Source: Propioniciclava soli (GTDB lineage Bacteria > Actinomycetota > Actinomycetes > Propionibacteriales > Propionibacteriaceae). Taken from it: a stretch of 64,000 nt of DNA. The stretch is from contig NZ_JACYOT010000005.1 of NCBI RefSeq assembly GCF_014858005.1, positions 351,736-415,735 on the forward strand, in the 5' to 3' direction. This document shows, one piece after another, positions 9,611-18,292 of this stretch. Below the pieces are notes generated by a model that saw only the letters and a program-made list of their open reading frames with translations, was not told where the DNA came from and ran no database searches. The position numbers and the translations under genes were made by a program. Position 1 is the first letter of the stretch; each line of letters begins with the position of its first letter.

Positions 9611-10348
9611 ATGAACAACACGCAATCCCCCCACACCGGCAAGGATCTGCCCCGCCCGGGCAACCCCGACCCGCGGCTGTCCGACGAGTCCCGCCTGGAG
9701 GAGTTCCGCCGCGTGGCCGCCGAGGTCGCCGCAGACGCCCCCACCATCGCGCAGATCTCCATCAACGCGCTGATCAAGGACCACAACCCGCTCTACGACG
9801 GCAGCTCGCAGTCCGCCGGGCGCGCTGGGCGCCAGTCCGGCAACGTCTCCGAACTCACCGCCATCGCCGAACTCAAGCCCGGCGGCGCTGATCGGCTGCG
9901 CCGGATCTTCAACCTCACCGGCGGCAACTTCGACGGCGCCCAGCGCGTCTCGACCCTGCACAACATGCGCTTCGTCTTCTTCGACGACGACACCCGCATC
10001 ATCTTCGCGACCGCCTACGACGGCGACTGGGACACCTACATCAACGACTTTGCGACCAAGATCCCCGAGCTGATGGACCTGCTGTTCGCGAACGTGGTCG
10101 GCTGGCCCGGCATCAGCTCCCCCGACGTCAAGGACTACATCGCCGAGCACCAGATCGACGCCGCGGGCTGGTTCGTCGCCAACCCGCAGGTGACCGTCGT
10201 CGACACCCGCCGCCTGCAGCGGACCGAGCAGGCGCTCGACACGTTCCTGGACACCATGGCCTCGAACGATGCCGTCGACCCCACCACCCGGGAGGCGCTG
10301 CGCGTCCTCGCCGAGCAGGTCTCTGAGCCGACGGGGGTGGACTACTGA
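9611..10348 (+). CDS. Dyp/ferredoxin-like fold protein of the peroxidase operon
   Basis: This 245-residue soluble protein contains RFVFFDDDTRIIFATAYDGD and a following YINDFA stretch (about residues 120-150). That pattern recalls one ferredoxin-like half-barrel of Dyp/chlorite-dismutase-type proteins. I do not see the Dyp GxxDG motif or a clear proximal histidine, so it may bind no haem and act as a partner or substrate-binding subunit. A clear ribosome site (GAAAGGAAA) precedes ATG 9611. Its TGA overlaps the ATG of the next gene by one base, so the two are probably made in matched amounts. The detailed function is unknown. Confidence 0.7.
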   Translation: MNNTQSPHTGKDLPRPGNPDPRLSDESRLEEFRRVAAEVAADAPTIAQISINALIKDHNPLYDGSSQSAGRAGRQSGNVSELTAIAELKPGGADRLRRIFNLTGGNFDGAQRVSTLHNMRFVFFDDDTRIIFATAYDGDWDTYINDFATKIPELMDLLFANVVGWPGISSPDVKDYIAEHQIDAAGWFVANPQVTVVDTRRLQRTEQALDTFLDTMASNDAVDPTTREALRVLAEQVSEPTGVDY

Positions 10349-11721
10349 TGTCCCCCACGCACCTGCTGCGCCGCTTCCGCCGCGAGAACGTGAGCCTGCA
10401 GCTCGACGACATCCAGGCGTTGATCCTGCGGGCGCGCCCCGAGCCCTACGTCGGGCTGCACGCCATGGTCCACTTCGACGAGCCGGACGGCGGACGCGAC
10501 CTCATCGCCCGGCTCGCCGAGCACATCCCCTCCGCGGACGACTGGGCCGAGGACCGGCACGCCTGGTCCGGTGTGGCCCTGAGCTTCGCCGGGCTGCGGG
10601 CGCTCGGCGTGCCCGACGCGTCGCTCGAATCGTTCCCGCTGCCCTTCCAACAGGGCATGGCCGCGCGCGCCGAACAGCTGCGCGACCACGGTGAGAACGC
10701 CCCCGAGGACTGGGAGGAGGCCTACCGCGACCAGCGCTGCCACCTGGCGCTGACCATCTATGCGGACAACGAGGACGACCTCGCCCAGGCCGTCGCGACC
10801 GCCGAGCGCGAGCTCGAGGCGTCCACCGGGATCACCGTGGTGGGCACCCACACGTTCGGCGTCGACGAGCGGGCCGAGAACCCGTTCGGCTACCGCGACT
10901 CGATCTCCCAGCCCACCGTCGCTGGCTCGGGCGTGGCTCCGCAGCCGGGACAGGAGCGGGCCATCGCCGCCGGGGAGTTCATCCTCGGCGAGAACAGCGA
11001 GACCGGTGCGCCGGTCGCCATGCCCTCCCCCGACGTGCTGGGCCGCAACGGCTCGTTCGTCGTGCTGCGCAAGTACGACAGCCGGGTGGGCGCCTGGAAC
11101 GACTTCCTGCGCGACCACGCCGGTGACGAGGCGGCCCAGGACCGGCTGGGTGCGCAGATGGTCGGGCGATGGCGCTCGGGCGCTCCGCTCGTCCTGGCCC
11201 CGGAGGGCGACGACCCCGCCCTCGGCGCCGACCCGACGCGGAACAACGACTTCGACTACGCCGACGACACCCGCGGCCTGGTGTGCCCGCACAGCAGCCA
11301 CACGCGCCGGCTGAACCCGCGGTTCAGCGAGACCACCATCCTGAACGACGAGAACATTCACCGCATCATCCGGCGATCGTCGACGTTCGGGCCGCGCTGG
11401 ACGCGAGAACTCACCGCTGCCGATGACCACGACGACGAGCGCGGGCTGTTCTTCATCTTCATCAGCGCGCGCGCCTACGACACGATCGAGTTCCTGCAAC
11501 AAGAGTGGATCAACCGCGGCAACTTCATCGACCTCGGCACCGAGCGCGATCCCGTTGTCGGCCTCCACGACGAACCGGGGACCTTCACCGTGCCCGCCGA
11601 GCCGGCCCGCCGCCGCGTCCCGGGGGTGACCACCTTCAACCGGCTCCGCGGCGGGGAGTACATGTTCATGCCGTCGCTCTCGGCCCTGGCCTGGCTCGGA
11701 CGGGCGGGCTGGCAGGCCTGA
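10348..11721 (+). CDS. Dyp-type peroxidase family protein
   Basis: This 457-residue protein is a probable dye-decolorizing-type haem peroxidase. FGYRDSISQP (about residue 187) matches the Dyp GxxDG catalytic region with the distal Asp kept but the final Gly replaced by Ser. CPHSSHTRRLNPR (about residue 314) supplies the proximal haem histidine and the conserved Arg-Arg-x-Asn-Pro-Arg. There is no Tat signal, so the protein is cytoplasmic or carried with another protein. It ends the three-gene operon and overlaps the preceding stop by one base. The pairing with a catalase-like protein suggests peroxide- or lipid-peroxide-dependent chemistry. Confidence 0.82.
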   Translation: MSPTHLLRRFRRENVSLQLDDIQALILRARPEPYVGLHAMVHFDEPDGGRDLIARLAEHIPSADDWAEDRHAWSGVALSFAGLRALGVPDASLESFPLPFQQGMAARAEQLRDHGENAPEDWEEAYRDQRCHLALTIYADNEDDLAQAVATAERELEASTGITVVGTHTFGVDERAENPFGYRDSISQPTVAGSGVAPQPGQERAIAAGEFILGENSETGAPVAMPSPDVLGRNGSFVVLRKYDSRVGAWNDFLRDHAGDEAAQDRLGAQMVGRWRSGAPLVLAPEGDDPALGADPTRNNDFDYADDTRGLVCPHSSHTRRLNPRFSETTILNDENIHRIIRRSSTFGPRWTRELTAADDHDDERGLFFIFISARAYDTIEFLQQEWINRGNFIDLGTERDPVVGLHDEPGTFTVPAEPARRRVPGVTTFNRLRGGEYMFMPSLSALAWLGRAGWQA

Positions 11722-11724
11722 GGC

Positions 11725-12933
11725 TCAGCCCCACAGGGGCGAGGCCCCGTCGTCGCTCGCGTGGGGCCCCCGTTCGGGATCGTCGTCGGCGAACGGTCGA
11801 CCCTCGGTCTCGGCCAGGGCCGCGCGGGCGGCGTCGCGCGACAGACCGGTCATCTGCAGCAGGTCGACGACCAGGGCGCGCAGCAGCACCATGAGCGCCA
11901 CCGAGCGCCAGTAGTCGGCGCGCATCTGGGACGGCGCGAGCTGGGCCGCGGTGTCCAGCAGCAGGGCGCGGGCCCGGTCGGGCCGCGACCAGGTCCGCAC
12001 CGCGTCGGCCAGCAGCCGGGCGGCCCGAGCGGTGTCGCTGACCAGCCCGCCCACCTCGGGCATCCAGCCGACCTCCTCGGTCATGCCCACCGCCTGGCGC
12101 TCCAGCAGCATCGCGCTGCGCACGGCCCGGCGCAGCAACCGGAACAGCCGGCCCAGCTGCGCCACCTCGCCACGGTGCCGCCGCAGCGCCGGGTTGAAAC
12201 CCACGACGTCGCGCGCCGTCTTGATCGTGCGCTCCCAGTCGTCGGACACGTCGGTCAGCACTCGCCGCTGGGCCTTGACGTCGCCCAGCACCTCACGGTC
12301 GCCGGTGGTGAGGCCCCGGCCGATCAGCTCCAACATCTCGGCCAGCGCGATGAGGGCCGACGTGGCGTAGCGGCGTGGCCGGCTGGTGGGGTGACGGGGC
12401 AGGAGCACCGCGATCACGAAGGCGACGCTCACCCCGATCAGCGCCTCCACCCACCGGCTCTGGACGCCGCCGAGCGCGGCGTCCAACCACGACATGCCGA
12501 CGATGACGATGCCGTTCACCCCGGCCTGCATGGTGGTGAGGTCACCGCGATCGATGAACCGCCCGAAGCACGCGGCGACGACGAGCACGACGCCGATCTG
12601 CCACCAGCCGGCGTCGAAGAAGTGCGTGAGCAGCTCGCCGATGAGCACGCCGACGGACGCCCCCAACCCCAGCTCGGCGACCTTCCGCGGCTCCCGGTCC
12701 ACCTTGAACCCCAGGCACACCCACGCCGCGATCGGCGCGAAGATCGGGCTGGTGTGCCCGAAGACGCGCTCGGCGACCAGCCAGGCCAGAGACGCCCCGA
12801 ACGCGGCCACCACGATCGGGAACAGCGACCCCCGGACGCGGCGGAACCCCTGCCGCACCGCCGAGCCGACGAAGACGCCCCGGCGCCGCAGGTCCAACCG
12901 CTCGGTGGTGCGGACGAGGAAGCTGTCGGGCAT
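11725..12933 (-). CDS. FUSC-family (aromatic acid exporter-like) membrane protein
   Basis: This 402-residue protein has an N-terminal block of about six hydrophobic segments (from SLFPIVVAAFGASLAWLV to VEALIGVSVAFVIAVLL, residues 35-180). A long, helical, Arg-rich cytosolic half follows. This is the FUSC/ArAE layout, a family that includes efflux proteins for aromatic acids and envelope-related transporters. The substrate cannot be read from the sequence. The gene lies 16 bases downstream of era on the same strand and converges on the Dyp operon with only three bases between stops. Confidence 0.75.
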   Translation of the reverse strand: MPDSFLVRTTERLDLRRRGVFVGSAVRQGFRRVRGSLFPIVVAAFGASLAWLVAERVFGHTSPIFAPIAAWVCLGFKVDREPRKVAELGLGASVGVLIGELLTHFFDAGWWQIGVVLVVAACFGRFIDRGDLTTMQAGVNGIVIVGMSWLDAALGGVQSRWVEALIGVSVAFVIAVLLPRHPTSRPRRYATSALIALAEMLELIGRGLTTGDREVLGDVKAQRRVLTDVSDDWERTIKTARDVVGFNPALRRHRGEVAQLGRLFRLLRRAVRSAMLLERQAVGMTEEVGWMPEVGGLVSDTARAARLLADAVRTWSRPDRARALLLDTAAQLAPSQMRADYWRSVALMVLLRALVVDLLQMTGLSRDAARAALAETEGRPFADDDPERGPHASDDGASPLWG

Positions 12934-12949
12934 CGGTCACCCCCTCCGC

Positions 12950-13999
12950 TCAGAACCCCAGTCGGTTCAGATGCTTGGGGTCGCGCTGCCAGTCCGCGAG
13001 CACCTTGACGTGGATCATCAGGTGCACCGGCATGCCGAGCAACTGCTTGATCTGCAGGCGGGCATCGGTGCCGACCTGCTTGAGCCGCTCCCCGCGATGC
13101 CCGATGATGATGCCCTTCTGGCTCGCCCGCTCGACGATCACCGAGGCGTAGATGTCCATCAGCGGCTTGTCGGCCGGACGCCCTTCCCGCGGGTTCATCT
13201 CGTCGATGACCACGGCGATCGAGTGGGGCAACTCGTCGCTGACGCCCTCCAGCGCCGCCTCGCGGATCAGCTCGGCGATGCGGGTCTCGGTGGGCTCGTC
13301 GGTGATCTCCCCGTCCGGGTAGAGGGCTGGCCCCGGGGGCAGCAGGTTCACGATCTCGTCGACGACCACGTCCACCTGGTCGCCCGCCACCGCCGAGACC
13401 GGCACGACGGACTCCCACCGCACCCCGAGCGATTCCTCCAGCGAGGCGATCTTGACGAGGTGCTGGCCGAGTCGCTCGCGGCTCACCAGGTCGGTCTTCG
13501 TGGCCAGCGCGATCAGCTTCGGACGCCGCGGCAGCTCCGCGATCTGGCGCACCAGGTACTCATCCCCAGGGCCGATCCGCTGTGACGCCGGCAGGCAGAC
13601 CCCGATGACGTCGACCTCGCTCCACGTGTCGTGCACCAGGTCATTGAGACGCTCACCGAGCAGCGTCCGCGGCCGGTGCAACCCGGGGGTGTCGACCAGC
13701 ACCAGCTGGGCGTCGTCGCGGTTCACGATGCCGCGGATGACCCGCCGGGTGGTCTGCGGCTTGGACGACGTAATGGCGATCTTCTGCCCCACGATCGCGT
13801 TCGTCAGCGTCGACTTGCCTGCGTTCGGCCGCCCCACGAAGCAGGCGAAGCCCGACCGGAACCCCTCGGGAAAAACGAACGCGGACGCCGGCGCCGCGGC
13901 CGGCCCCCCGGCTCCCAAGGCCCGCTCGTCGTCGTCGAGGTCGTCGTCGACGTCCTCCGGGAGGTCGTCGGGGAGGTCGTCGGGAAGGCTGTCATCCAT
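12950..13999 (-). CDS. era: GTPase Era
   Basis: This 349-residue GTPase assists 30S subunit maturation and binds 16S rRNA near its 3' end. It shows GRPNAGKS (G1), DTPG (G3) and TKTD (G4, an accepted variant of NKxD), and ends with a KH-type RNA-binding domain that includes GHRGERLK. An acidic Asp/Leu-rich N-terminal extension of about 45 residues precedes the G domain and is longer than in most Era proteins. ATG 13999 was chosen because GGAG lies eight bases upstream; GTG 14017 is an alternative overlapping the preceding gene. It closes the phoH-ybeY-CNNM-era cluster common in actinobacteria. Confidence 0.95.
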   Translation of the reverse strand: MDDSLPDDLPDDLPEDVDDDLDDDERALGAGGPAAAPASAFVFPEGFRSGFACFVGRPNAGKSTLTNAIVGQKIAITSSKPQTTRRVIRGIVNRDDAQLVLVDTPGLHRPRTLLGERLNDLVHDTWSEVDVIGVCLPASQRIGPGDEYLVRQIAELPRRPKLIALATKTDLVSRERLGQHLVKIASLEESLGVRWESVVPVSAVAGDQVDVVVDEIVNLLPPGPALYPDGEITDEPTETRIAELIREAALEGVSDELPHSIAVVIDEMNPREGRPADKPLMDIYASVIVERASQKGIIIGHRGERLKQVGTDARLQIKQLLGMPVHLMIHVKVLADWQRDPKHLNRLGF

Positions 14000-14013
14000 G
14001 TGGTCGGCTCCGT

Positions 14014-15384
14014 TCACTGGTCACGTGTCCAGCTCGTGGCGCCCCGGTGACCGGCCTCGGCGCCGCTCTCGGCGGCCAGGCCGACGGCGGCGTCCACCGC
14101 GGCATCGGCGTGGCTGTCGTCGGCGATGAGGCCGGCCACCACCGTCTGGATGGCGTGGCGCCGCCCGGACGCCCGCTCGGCCACGAGCTCGAGGCCCTCC
14201 CACTCGACCACCGACCCGGGGATGGGCACCTTGTTGAGTTCCTTGGCCATCAGGCCCAACACCGTGTCCACGTCGTCGTCGTCGACCCGCAGCCCGAACA
14301 GTTCACCCAACTCGTCCACCTGCAGTCGCGAGTTGACCCGGAACCGCCCGTCGGCGAGCTGCACGTAGGGCGGGATCTCCCGGTCGTACTCGTCGACGAT
14401 CTCGCCGACGATCTCCTCCAGGATGTCCTCGATGGTCGCGAGCCCGGCCGTGCCCCCGAACTCGTCCACCACGATCACCACGTGGCTGCGGGTGAGCTGC
14501 ATCTCCTTCAGCAGGGCGTCCACGGGCTTGGAGTCGGGGCAGAACGTCGGCTTGCGCATGAGCGAGTCGACCGTCTCGGACGCCTGCGCCTGCGGGTTGT
14601 CGTAGCTGCGGCGGATCACGTCCTTGAGGTAGAGCACGCCGCGCACGTCGTCGACGTCGTCACCGATCACCGGGATCCGGCTGAACCCCGAGCGGAGCGC
14701 GAGCGACAGGCCCTGGCGCAGCGTCTTGTCGGCCTCGATCCACACCATCTCGGTGCGGGGCACCATCACTTCCTTGACGATGGTGTCGCCCAGCTCGAAC
14801 ACCTGGTGGATCATCCGGCGCTCGCCCGCCTCGATCAGGTCGGACGCCTCCGCCATGTCCACCAGCTCGCGCAGTTCGGCCTCGGAGGTGAACGGGCCGT
14901 CGACGAAGCCGCGGCCCGGGGTGATCCAGTTGCCGACGATGATGAGGATCTGGGGGAACCAGCCGAGCACGGTCGTCAGCCCACTGACCAGCCCCGACGT
15001 GCGCAGCGCGATGGAATCGGCGTGCTGGCGGCCCAGCGTCCGGGCCCCCACCCCGATGAGGATGTAGCTGATGAGAACCATCGGCACGGCCGCCCACAGC
15101 AGCTGCCCGCCGATGCTCCCGACGTGGTCGGCGACGACGGCCGTCACCAACACGATGGCGACGATCTCGAGCACCATGCCGACGAACAACATGGTGTTGA
15201 GCGAGGGGGCGGGATCCTGCGTCATGGTCAGCAGCCGCTCGGCGCCGCGGCGTCCGTTCTTCACGTGCGCCTCGGCACGCGCCTTCGAGAACGACGTCAG
15301 CGCCGCCTGGATGGCCGTCGCCAGCCCGGACAGCAACACGCAGACAGCGGCAACCCCCAGCAGGATCCACTCGAATTGGGTCAA
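14014..15384 (-). CDS. CNNM/CorC-family protein (DUF21-CBS-CorC_C)
   Basis: This 456-residue membrane protein has a DUF21 domain (helices from FEWILLGVAAVCVLLSGLAT onward), a CBS pair at about 200-330, and a CorC/HlyC domain with FRVNSRLQVDELGELFGL. It is the third CNNM paralogue in the window and sits in the position, between ybeY and era, where many actinobacteria keep one. It probably exports Mg2+ or a related cation. The start is a TTG at 15384 without a clear ribosome site; family alignment of the first helix supports it. It is separated from ybeY by 67 bases. Confidence 0.88.
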   Translation of the reverse strand: MTQFEWILLGVAAVCVLLSGLATAIQAALTSFSKARAEAHVKNGRRGAERLLTMTQDPAPSLNTMLFVGMVLEIVAIVLVTAVVADHVGSIGGQLLWAAVPMVLISYILIGVGARTLGRQHADSIALRTSGLVSGLTTVLGWFPQILIIVGNWITPGRGFVDGPFTSEAELRELVDMAEASDLIEAGERRMIHQVFELGDTIVKEVMVPRTEMVWIEADKTLRQGLSLALRSGFSRIPVIGDDVDDVRGVLYLKDVIRRSYDNPQAQASETVDSLMRKPTFCPDSKPVDALLKEMQLTRSHVVIVVDEFGGTAGLATIEDILEEIVGEIVDEYDREIPPYVQLADGRFRVNSRLQVDELGELFGLRVDDDDVDTVLGLMAKELNKVPIPGSVVEWEGLELVAERASGRRHAIQTVVAGLIADDSHADAAVDAAVGLAAESGAEAGHRGATSWTRDQ

Positions 15385-15451
15385 CAGGGCACTACCGTTT
15401 CTGTGCGGCGACGGGTCGCGGCCATCCTACCCGTTGCGCATCGGGCGACCG

Positions 15452-15904
15452 TCAGGCGCCGGCCGCCGCCCAGGCGGCGATCACCTGGTCGTTGAGGCCG
15501 AACATGACCCGCTTCTCCTCCGGCTCGGCATGGTCGAAACCCAGCAGGTGCAACAGGCCGTGCACGAGCAGGTAGTCGGCCTCCTCCTCGGGCGTCCGCT
15601 GGTGCTGCGACGCCTGCGCCGCCGTCACCGTCGGGCACAGCACGATGTCGCCGAGCAGCCCCAGCGGCGGCTCGTCGTCGTCGGACGGGGGCCGCAGCTC
15701 GTCCATGGGGAAGCTCAGGACGTCGGTGGGGCCGGGCAGCCCCATGAACCGCTCGTGGTAGTCAGCCATCGTGGTCTCGTCGACCAGCAGGATCGACAGC
15801 TCGGCCTGCGGATGGATCCGCAGCTGCTCCAGGGCGAACGCGGCGAGCCGGACGAGGCGCTTCTCGTCCACCTCGATGCCGGACTCGTTGTTCAGGTCGA
15901 TCAT
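15452..15904 (-). CDS. ybeY: Endoribonuclease YbeY
   Basis: This 150-residue zinc-dependent RNase takes part in 16S rRNA 3'-end processing and ribosome quality control. The metal site [11 protein letters not shown] is intact near residue 115, and the length is typical. Its ATG overlaps the stop of phoH by four bases, so the two are translationally coupled, as in most actinobacteria. Confidence 0.95.
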   Translation of the reverse strand: MIDLNNESGIEVDEKRLVRLAAFALEQLRIHPQAELSILLVDETTMADYHERFMGLPGPTDVLSFPMDELRPPSDDDEPPLGLLGDIVLCPTVTAAQASQHQRTPEEEADYLLVHGLLHLLGFDHAEPEEKRVMFGLNDQVIAAWAAAGA

Positions 15905-16875
15905 GGCCTGCTCCTGCGGGTGGGTTCGGGACGGGTCGATTCGGGTCGGGTCGACTCGTACCGGTCGTACGCCTCGACGATGCGCCCCACCAGCCGGTGC
16001 CGCACCACGTCGTGGTTGGTGAGGCGGCAGAAGGCGATGTCGGTGACCCCGTCCAGGATCGACTCGGCCTCGCGCAGCCCCGATTTCGTTCCCGACGGCA
16101 GGTCGACCTGGGTGACGTCGCCGGTCACGACCATGCGGGAGTTGAACCCGAGCCGGGTCAGGAACATCTTCATCTGTTCCATCGAGGTGTTCTGGGCCTC
16201 GTCGAGGATGATGAACGCGTCGTTCAGCGTGCGGCCGCGCATGTAGGCGAGCGGCGCCACCTCCACCGTGCCGGCGGTGAGCAGCCGCGGCACCTGGTCG
16301 GGGTCGAGCATGTCGTGCAGCGCGTCATACAGCGGGCGGACGTACGGGTCGATCTTGTCGTTCAGGGTGCCGGGCAGGAAGCCGAGGCGCTCACCGGCCT
16401 CGATCGCCGGCCGGGTCAAGATGATGCGGTTGACCTCCTTGGCCTGCAGCGCCTGGACGGCCTTGGCGACGGCGAGGTAGGTCTTGCCCGTACCGGCCGG
16501 CCCGATGCCGAACACCACGGTGTGGGCATCGATCGCGTCCACGTACCGCTTCTGGTTGAGCGTCTTGGGCCGGATCGTCTTGCCGCGCGCGGACAAGATG
16601 TTCTGGGTCAGCACCTCGGACGCGTGCAACTCGCCCGGCTCGGACGCCATCCCCACCACCCGCTCGACGGCGTCGGCGGTGAGACCCTGGCCGGTGCGGG
16701 CGATCGTGATGATCTCGGTGAGGGCGTCCGCAGCGGTGGCGACATCCGCGGCCGAACCCGTCAGGGTGATCTCGTTGCCGCGCACGTGGACGCCGGCGTC
16801 CACCGCCTGCTCGAGGATGCGCAGGAACTCGTCGCGGGGCCCCACGATGGTGACCATCGGGATGGAGGCCGGCAC
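15901..16875 (-). CDS. phoH: PhoH-like ATPase
   Basis: This protein of at least 324 residues is a PhoH-type P-loop ATPase with [16 protein letters not shown] (Walker A, about residue 123) and FIILDEAQN (Walker B). It is linked to RNA metabolism and nearly always stands next to ybeY, as here. The start is uncertain. GTG 16875 has no ribosome site. The family's usual ITVP-like N-terminus continues upstream in frame to a CTG at 16912-16914, which follows GAGGAG at five bases, and a stop lies just above that. Translation may therefore begin at the CTG, adding 13 residues. Confidence 0.93.
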   Translation of the reverse strand: MPASIPMVTIVGPRDEFLRILEQAVDAGVHVRGNEITLTGSAADVATAADALTEIITIARTGQGLTADAVERVVGMASEPGELHASEVLTQNILSARGKTIRPKTLNQKRYVDAIDAHTVVFGIGPAGTGKTYLAVAKAVQALQAKEVNRIILTRPAIEAGERLGFLPGTLNDKIDPYVRPLYDALHDMLDPDQVPRLLTAGTVEVAPLAYMRGRTLNDAFIILDEAQNTSMEQMKMFLTRLGFNSRMVVTGDVTQVDLPSGTKSGLREAESILDGVTDIAFCRLTNHDVVRHRLVGRIVEAYDRYESTRPESTRPEPTRRSRP

Positions 16876-16974
16876 CGTGATGCGGCGGGTGGCCTCGGTC
16901 AGCGGAGTAGTCAGGATCGCTCCTCGTCAGCGGCAGGTTGAGGGGCCGGCCCCACGGCCGGCACCCGGGTGATT

Positions 16975-17412
16975 CTACTGGACTTCGTCGTCATCCTCGG
17001 TGTCGATGACGTGCATCGCCGCCTCCTCCGCCGAGGCCGCCCCGCCGTCGATGCCCACCGAGAACGCCACCGCGTCCTTCTCGTCGTCGACACCCGCCTC
17101 GCCGTGGCGGGCGTCCACGAGGCGTCCGGCGCGCTGGTTGCCCACCTGCCGCGACTCGCCGTCGGGGTTCCACGGGCGGTCATCCGGGCCGGACGACTCG
17201 GGCTCCTCCTGCTTGACGCGCATGGCGAGGGTCTCGCCCCGGCGCATTTCCGCGGCGGTGTTGCCGAAGCCCTGGGCCGGGGACCAGTCGTCCGGCGCGA
17301 TGTACCCCTCGTCGAGCACGTCCGGGACGCCGCGATCCACCAGCGTGTCCGCCGGCTGCAGCTGCTCCAGGGAGTCGTCGAAGCCGTCCGCGATTCCGTT
17401 GTTCTCGCTCAT
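16975..17412 (-). CDS. DUF5709 domain protein
   Basis: This 145-residue acidic, soluble protein matches the actinobacterial DUF5709 pattern: DEGYIAPDDW, then FGNTAAEMRRGE and QEEPE, and a C-terminal GIDGGAASAEEAAMHVI. The function is unknown; members are abundant, probably stress-related cytosolic proteins. It is a single gene upstream of phoH on the same strand and divergent from the transporter at 17517. Confidence 0.82.
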   Translation of the reverse strand: MSENNGIADGFDDSLEQLQPADTLVDRGVPDVLDEGYIAPDDWSPAQGFGNTAAEMRRGETLAMRVKQEEPESSGPDDRPWNPDGESRQVGNQRAGRLVDARHGEAGVDDEKDAVAFSVGIDGGAASAEEAAMHVIDTEDDDEVQ

Positions 17413-17516
17413 GCACCGATCCTGCCACCAACGCCCGCGCCAGGCACGCCAATCACCGGGCCGCTGGGGTGGATCCGTGATCGCGGCGCGGGCGGCGGGG
17501 CGTAGGCTGTGCGGCC

Positions 17517-18251
17517 GTGACCTCGACAGCGACCCGCACCGACCGGCCCACCGCCACCTACGCGCGAGGGACGCGCGGCGTCCACGACCTCGTGCTCATG
17601 TCCTTCGTCGCCGTGCTGCTCATCAGCAACATCGGCGCGACGAAGCTGATCCAGTTCGGGCCGGACGTGGCGATCCTCGGCTTCCCGGTGCTGCCGATCA
17701 TCACCGACGGCGGCGCGTTCCTGTTCCCCCTCGCCTACCTGCTGGGCGACGTGCTCGCGGAGGTCTACGGCATGCGTCGCGCCCGCCGGGCCATCGTCAC
17801 CGGGTTCGTCTGGGCCGCGGTCATGAGCGTGACCTTCCTGGTGGTGGACGCCGCCCCGCCCGCCGTCGACTGGCCCAACCAAGAGGCGTGGAGCGCCGTC
17901 CTCGGCTTCGTGCCACGCATCGTGCTGGCCAGCCTGGTCGGATTCCTCGTCGGGCAGTTCCTCAACGCGTGGGTGCTGGTGCGCATCAAGGACGCCTTCG
18001 GCGAGCGACGCCTGTGGGTGCGCCTCGTCACCTCGACCGTCGTCGGAGAGTTCGCCGACACAGTGCTGTTCTGCACCATCGCGTTCGGCCCGTTGGGGAT
18101 GTGGCTCGGGGGCGGCTCGATCCCCCTGCCCCAGCTCGTCAACTACATCGTGGTGGGTTGGGTCTACAAGGTGCTGGTGGAGGTGCTGCTGCTCCCGGTC
18201 ACCTACCGGCTCGTCGCGGCGGTGAAGCGGCGCGAGCCCGACTACCACTGA
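17517..18251 (+). CDS. Queuosine precursor transporter, YhhQ family
   Basis: This 244-residue membrane protein has six or so hydrophobic segments and the YhhQ hallmarks LLISNIGATKLI, PIITDGGAFLFPLAYLLGD, and VGEFADTVLFCTIAF. The family imports queuosine precursors such as preQ0/preQ1 for tRNA modification, which relies on salvage when no de novo genes are present. The GTG start at 17517 has no ribosome site, but a TAGGCT box (17503-17508) lies eight bases upstream, which suggests a leaderless transcript. It is a monocistronic gene facing an RDD-family gene. Confidence 0.85.
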   Translation: MTSTATRTDRPTATYARGTRGVHDLVLMSFVAVLLISNIGATKLIQFGPDVAILGFPVLPIITDGGAFLFPLAYLLGDVLAEVYGMRRARRAIVTGFVWAAVMSVTFLVVDAAPPAVDWPNQEAWSAVLGFVPRIVLASLVGFLVGQFLNAWVLVRIKDAFGERRLWVRLVTSTVVGEFADTVLFCTIAFGPLGMWLGGGSIPLPQLVNYIVVGWVYKVLVEVLLLPVTYRLVAAVKRREPDYH

Positions 18252-18268
18252 CTCTCCTCGGCGTCCGC

Positions 18269-18292
18269 GACCCCGCCGGTGGCTGGCGGGTC
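18269..18292. terminator. Possible shared hairpin between convergent genes
   Basis: GACCCCGCC (18269-18277) pairs with GGCGGGTC (18285-18292) with one bulged C. It lies between the converging stops of the YhhQ gene and the RDD gene and touches the latter's stop codon. A weak terminator candidate. Confidence 0.35.

Noticed and set aside
13950..14020. Acidic N-terminal extension of Era as a mis-called start
   Set aside because: It is in frame with a good ribosome site at 13999, and no later start has a better one.
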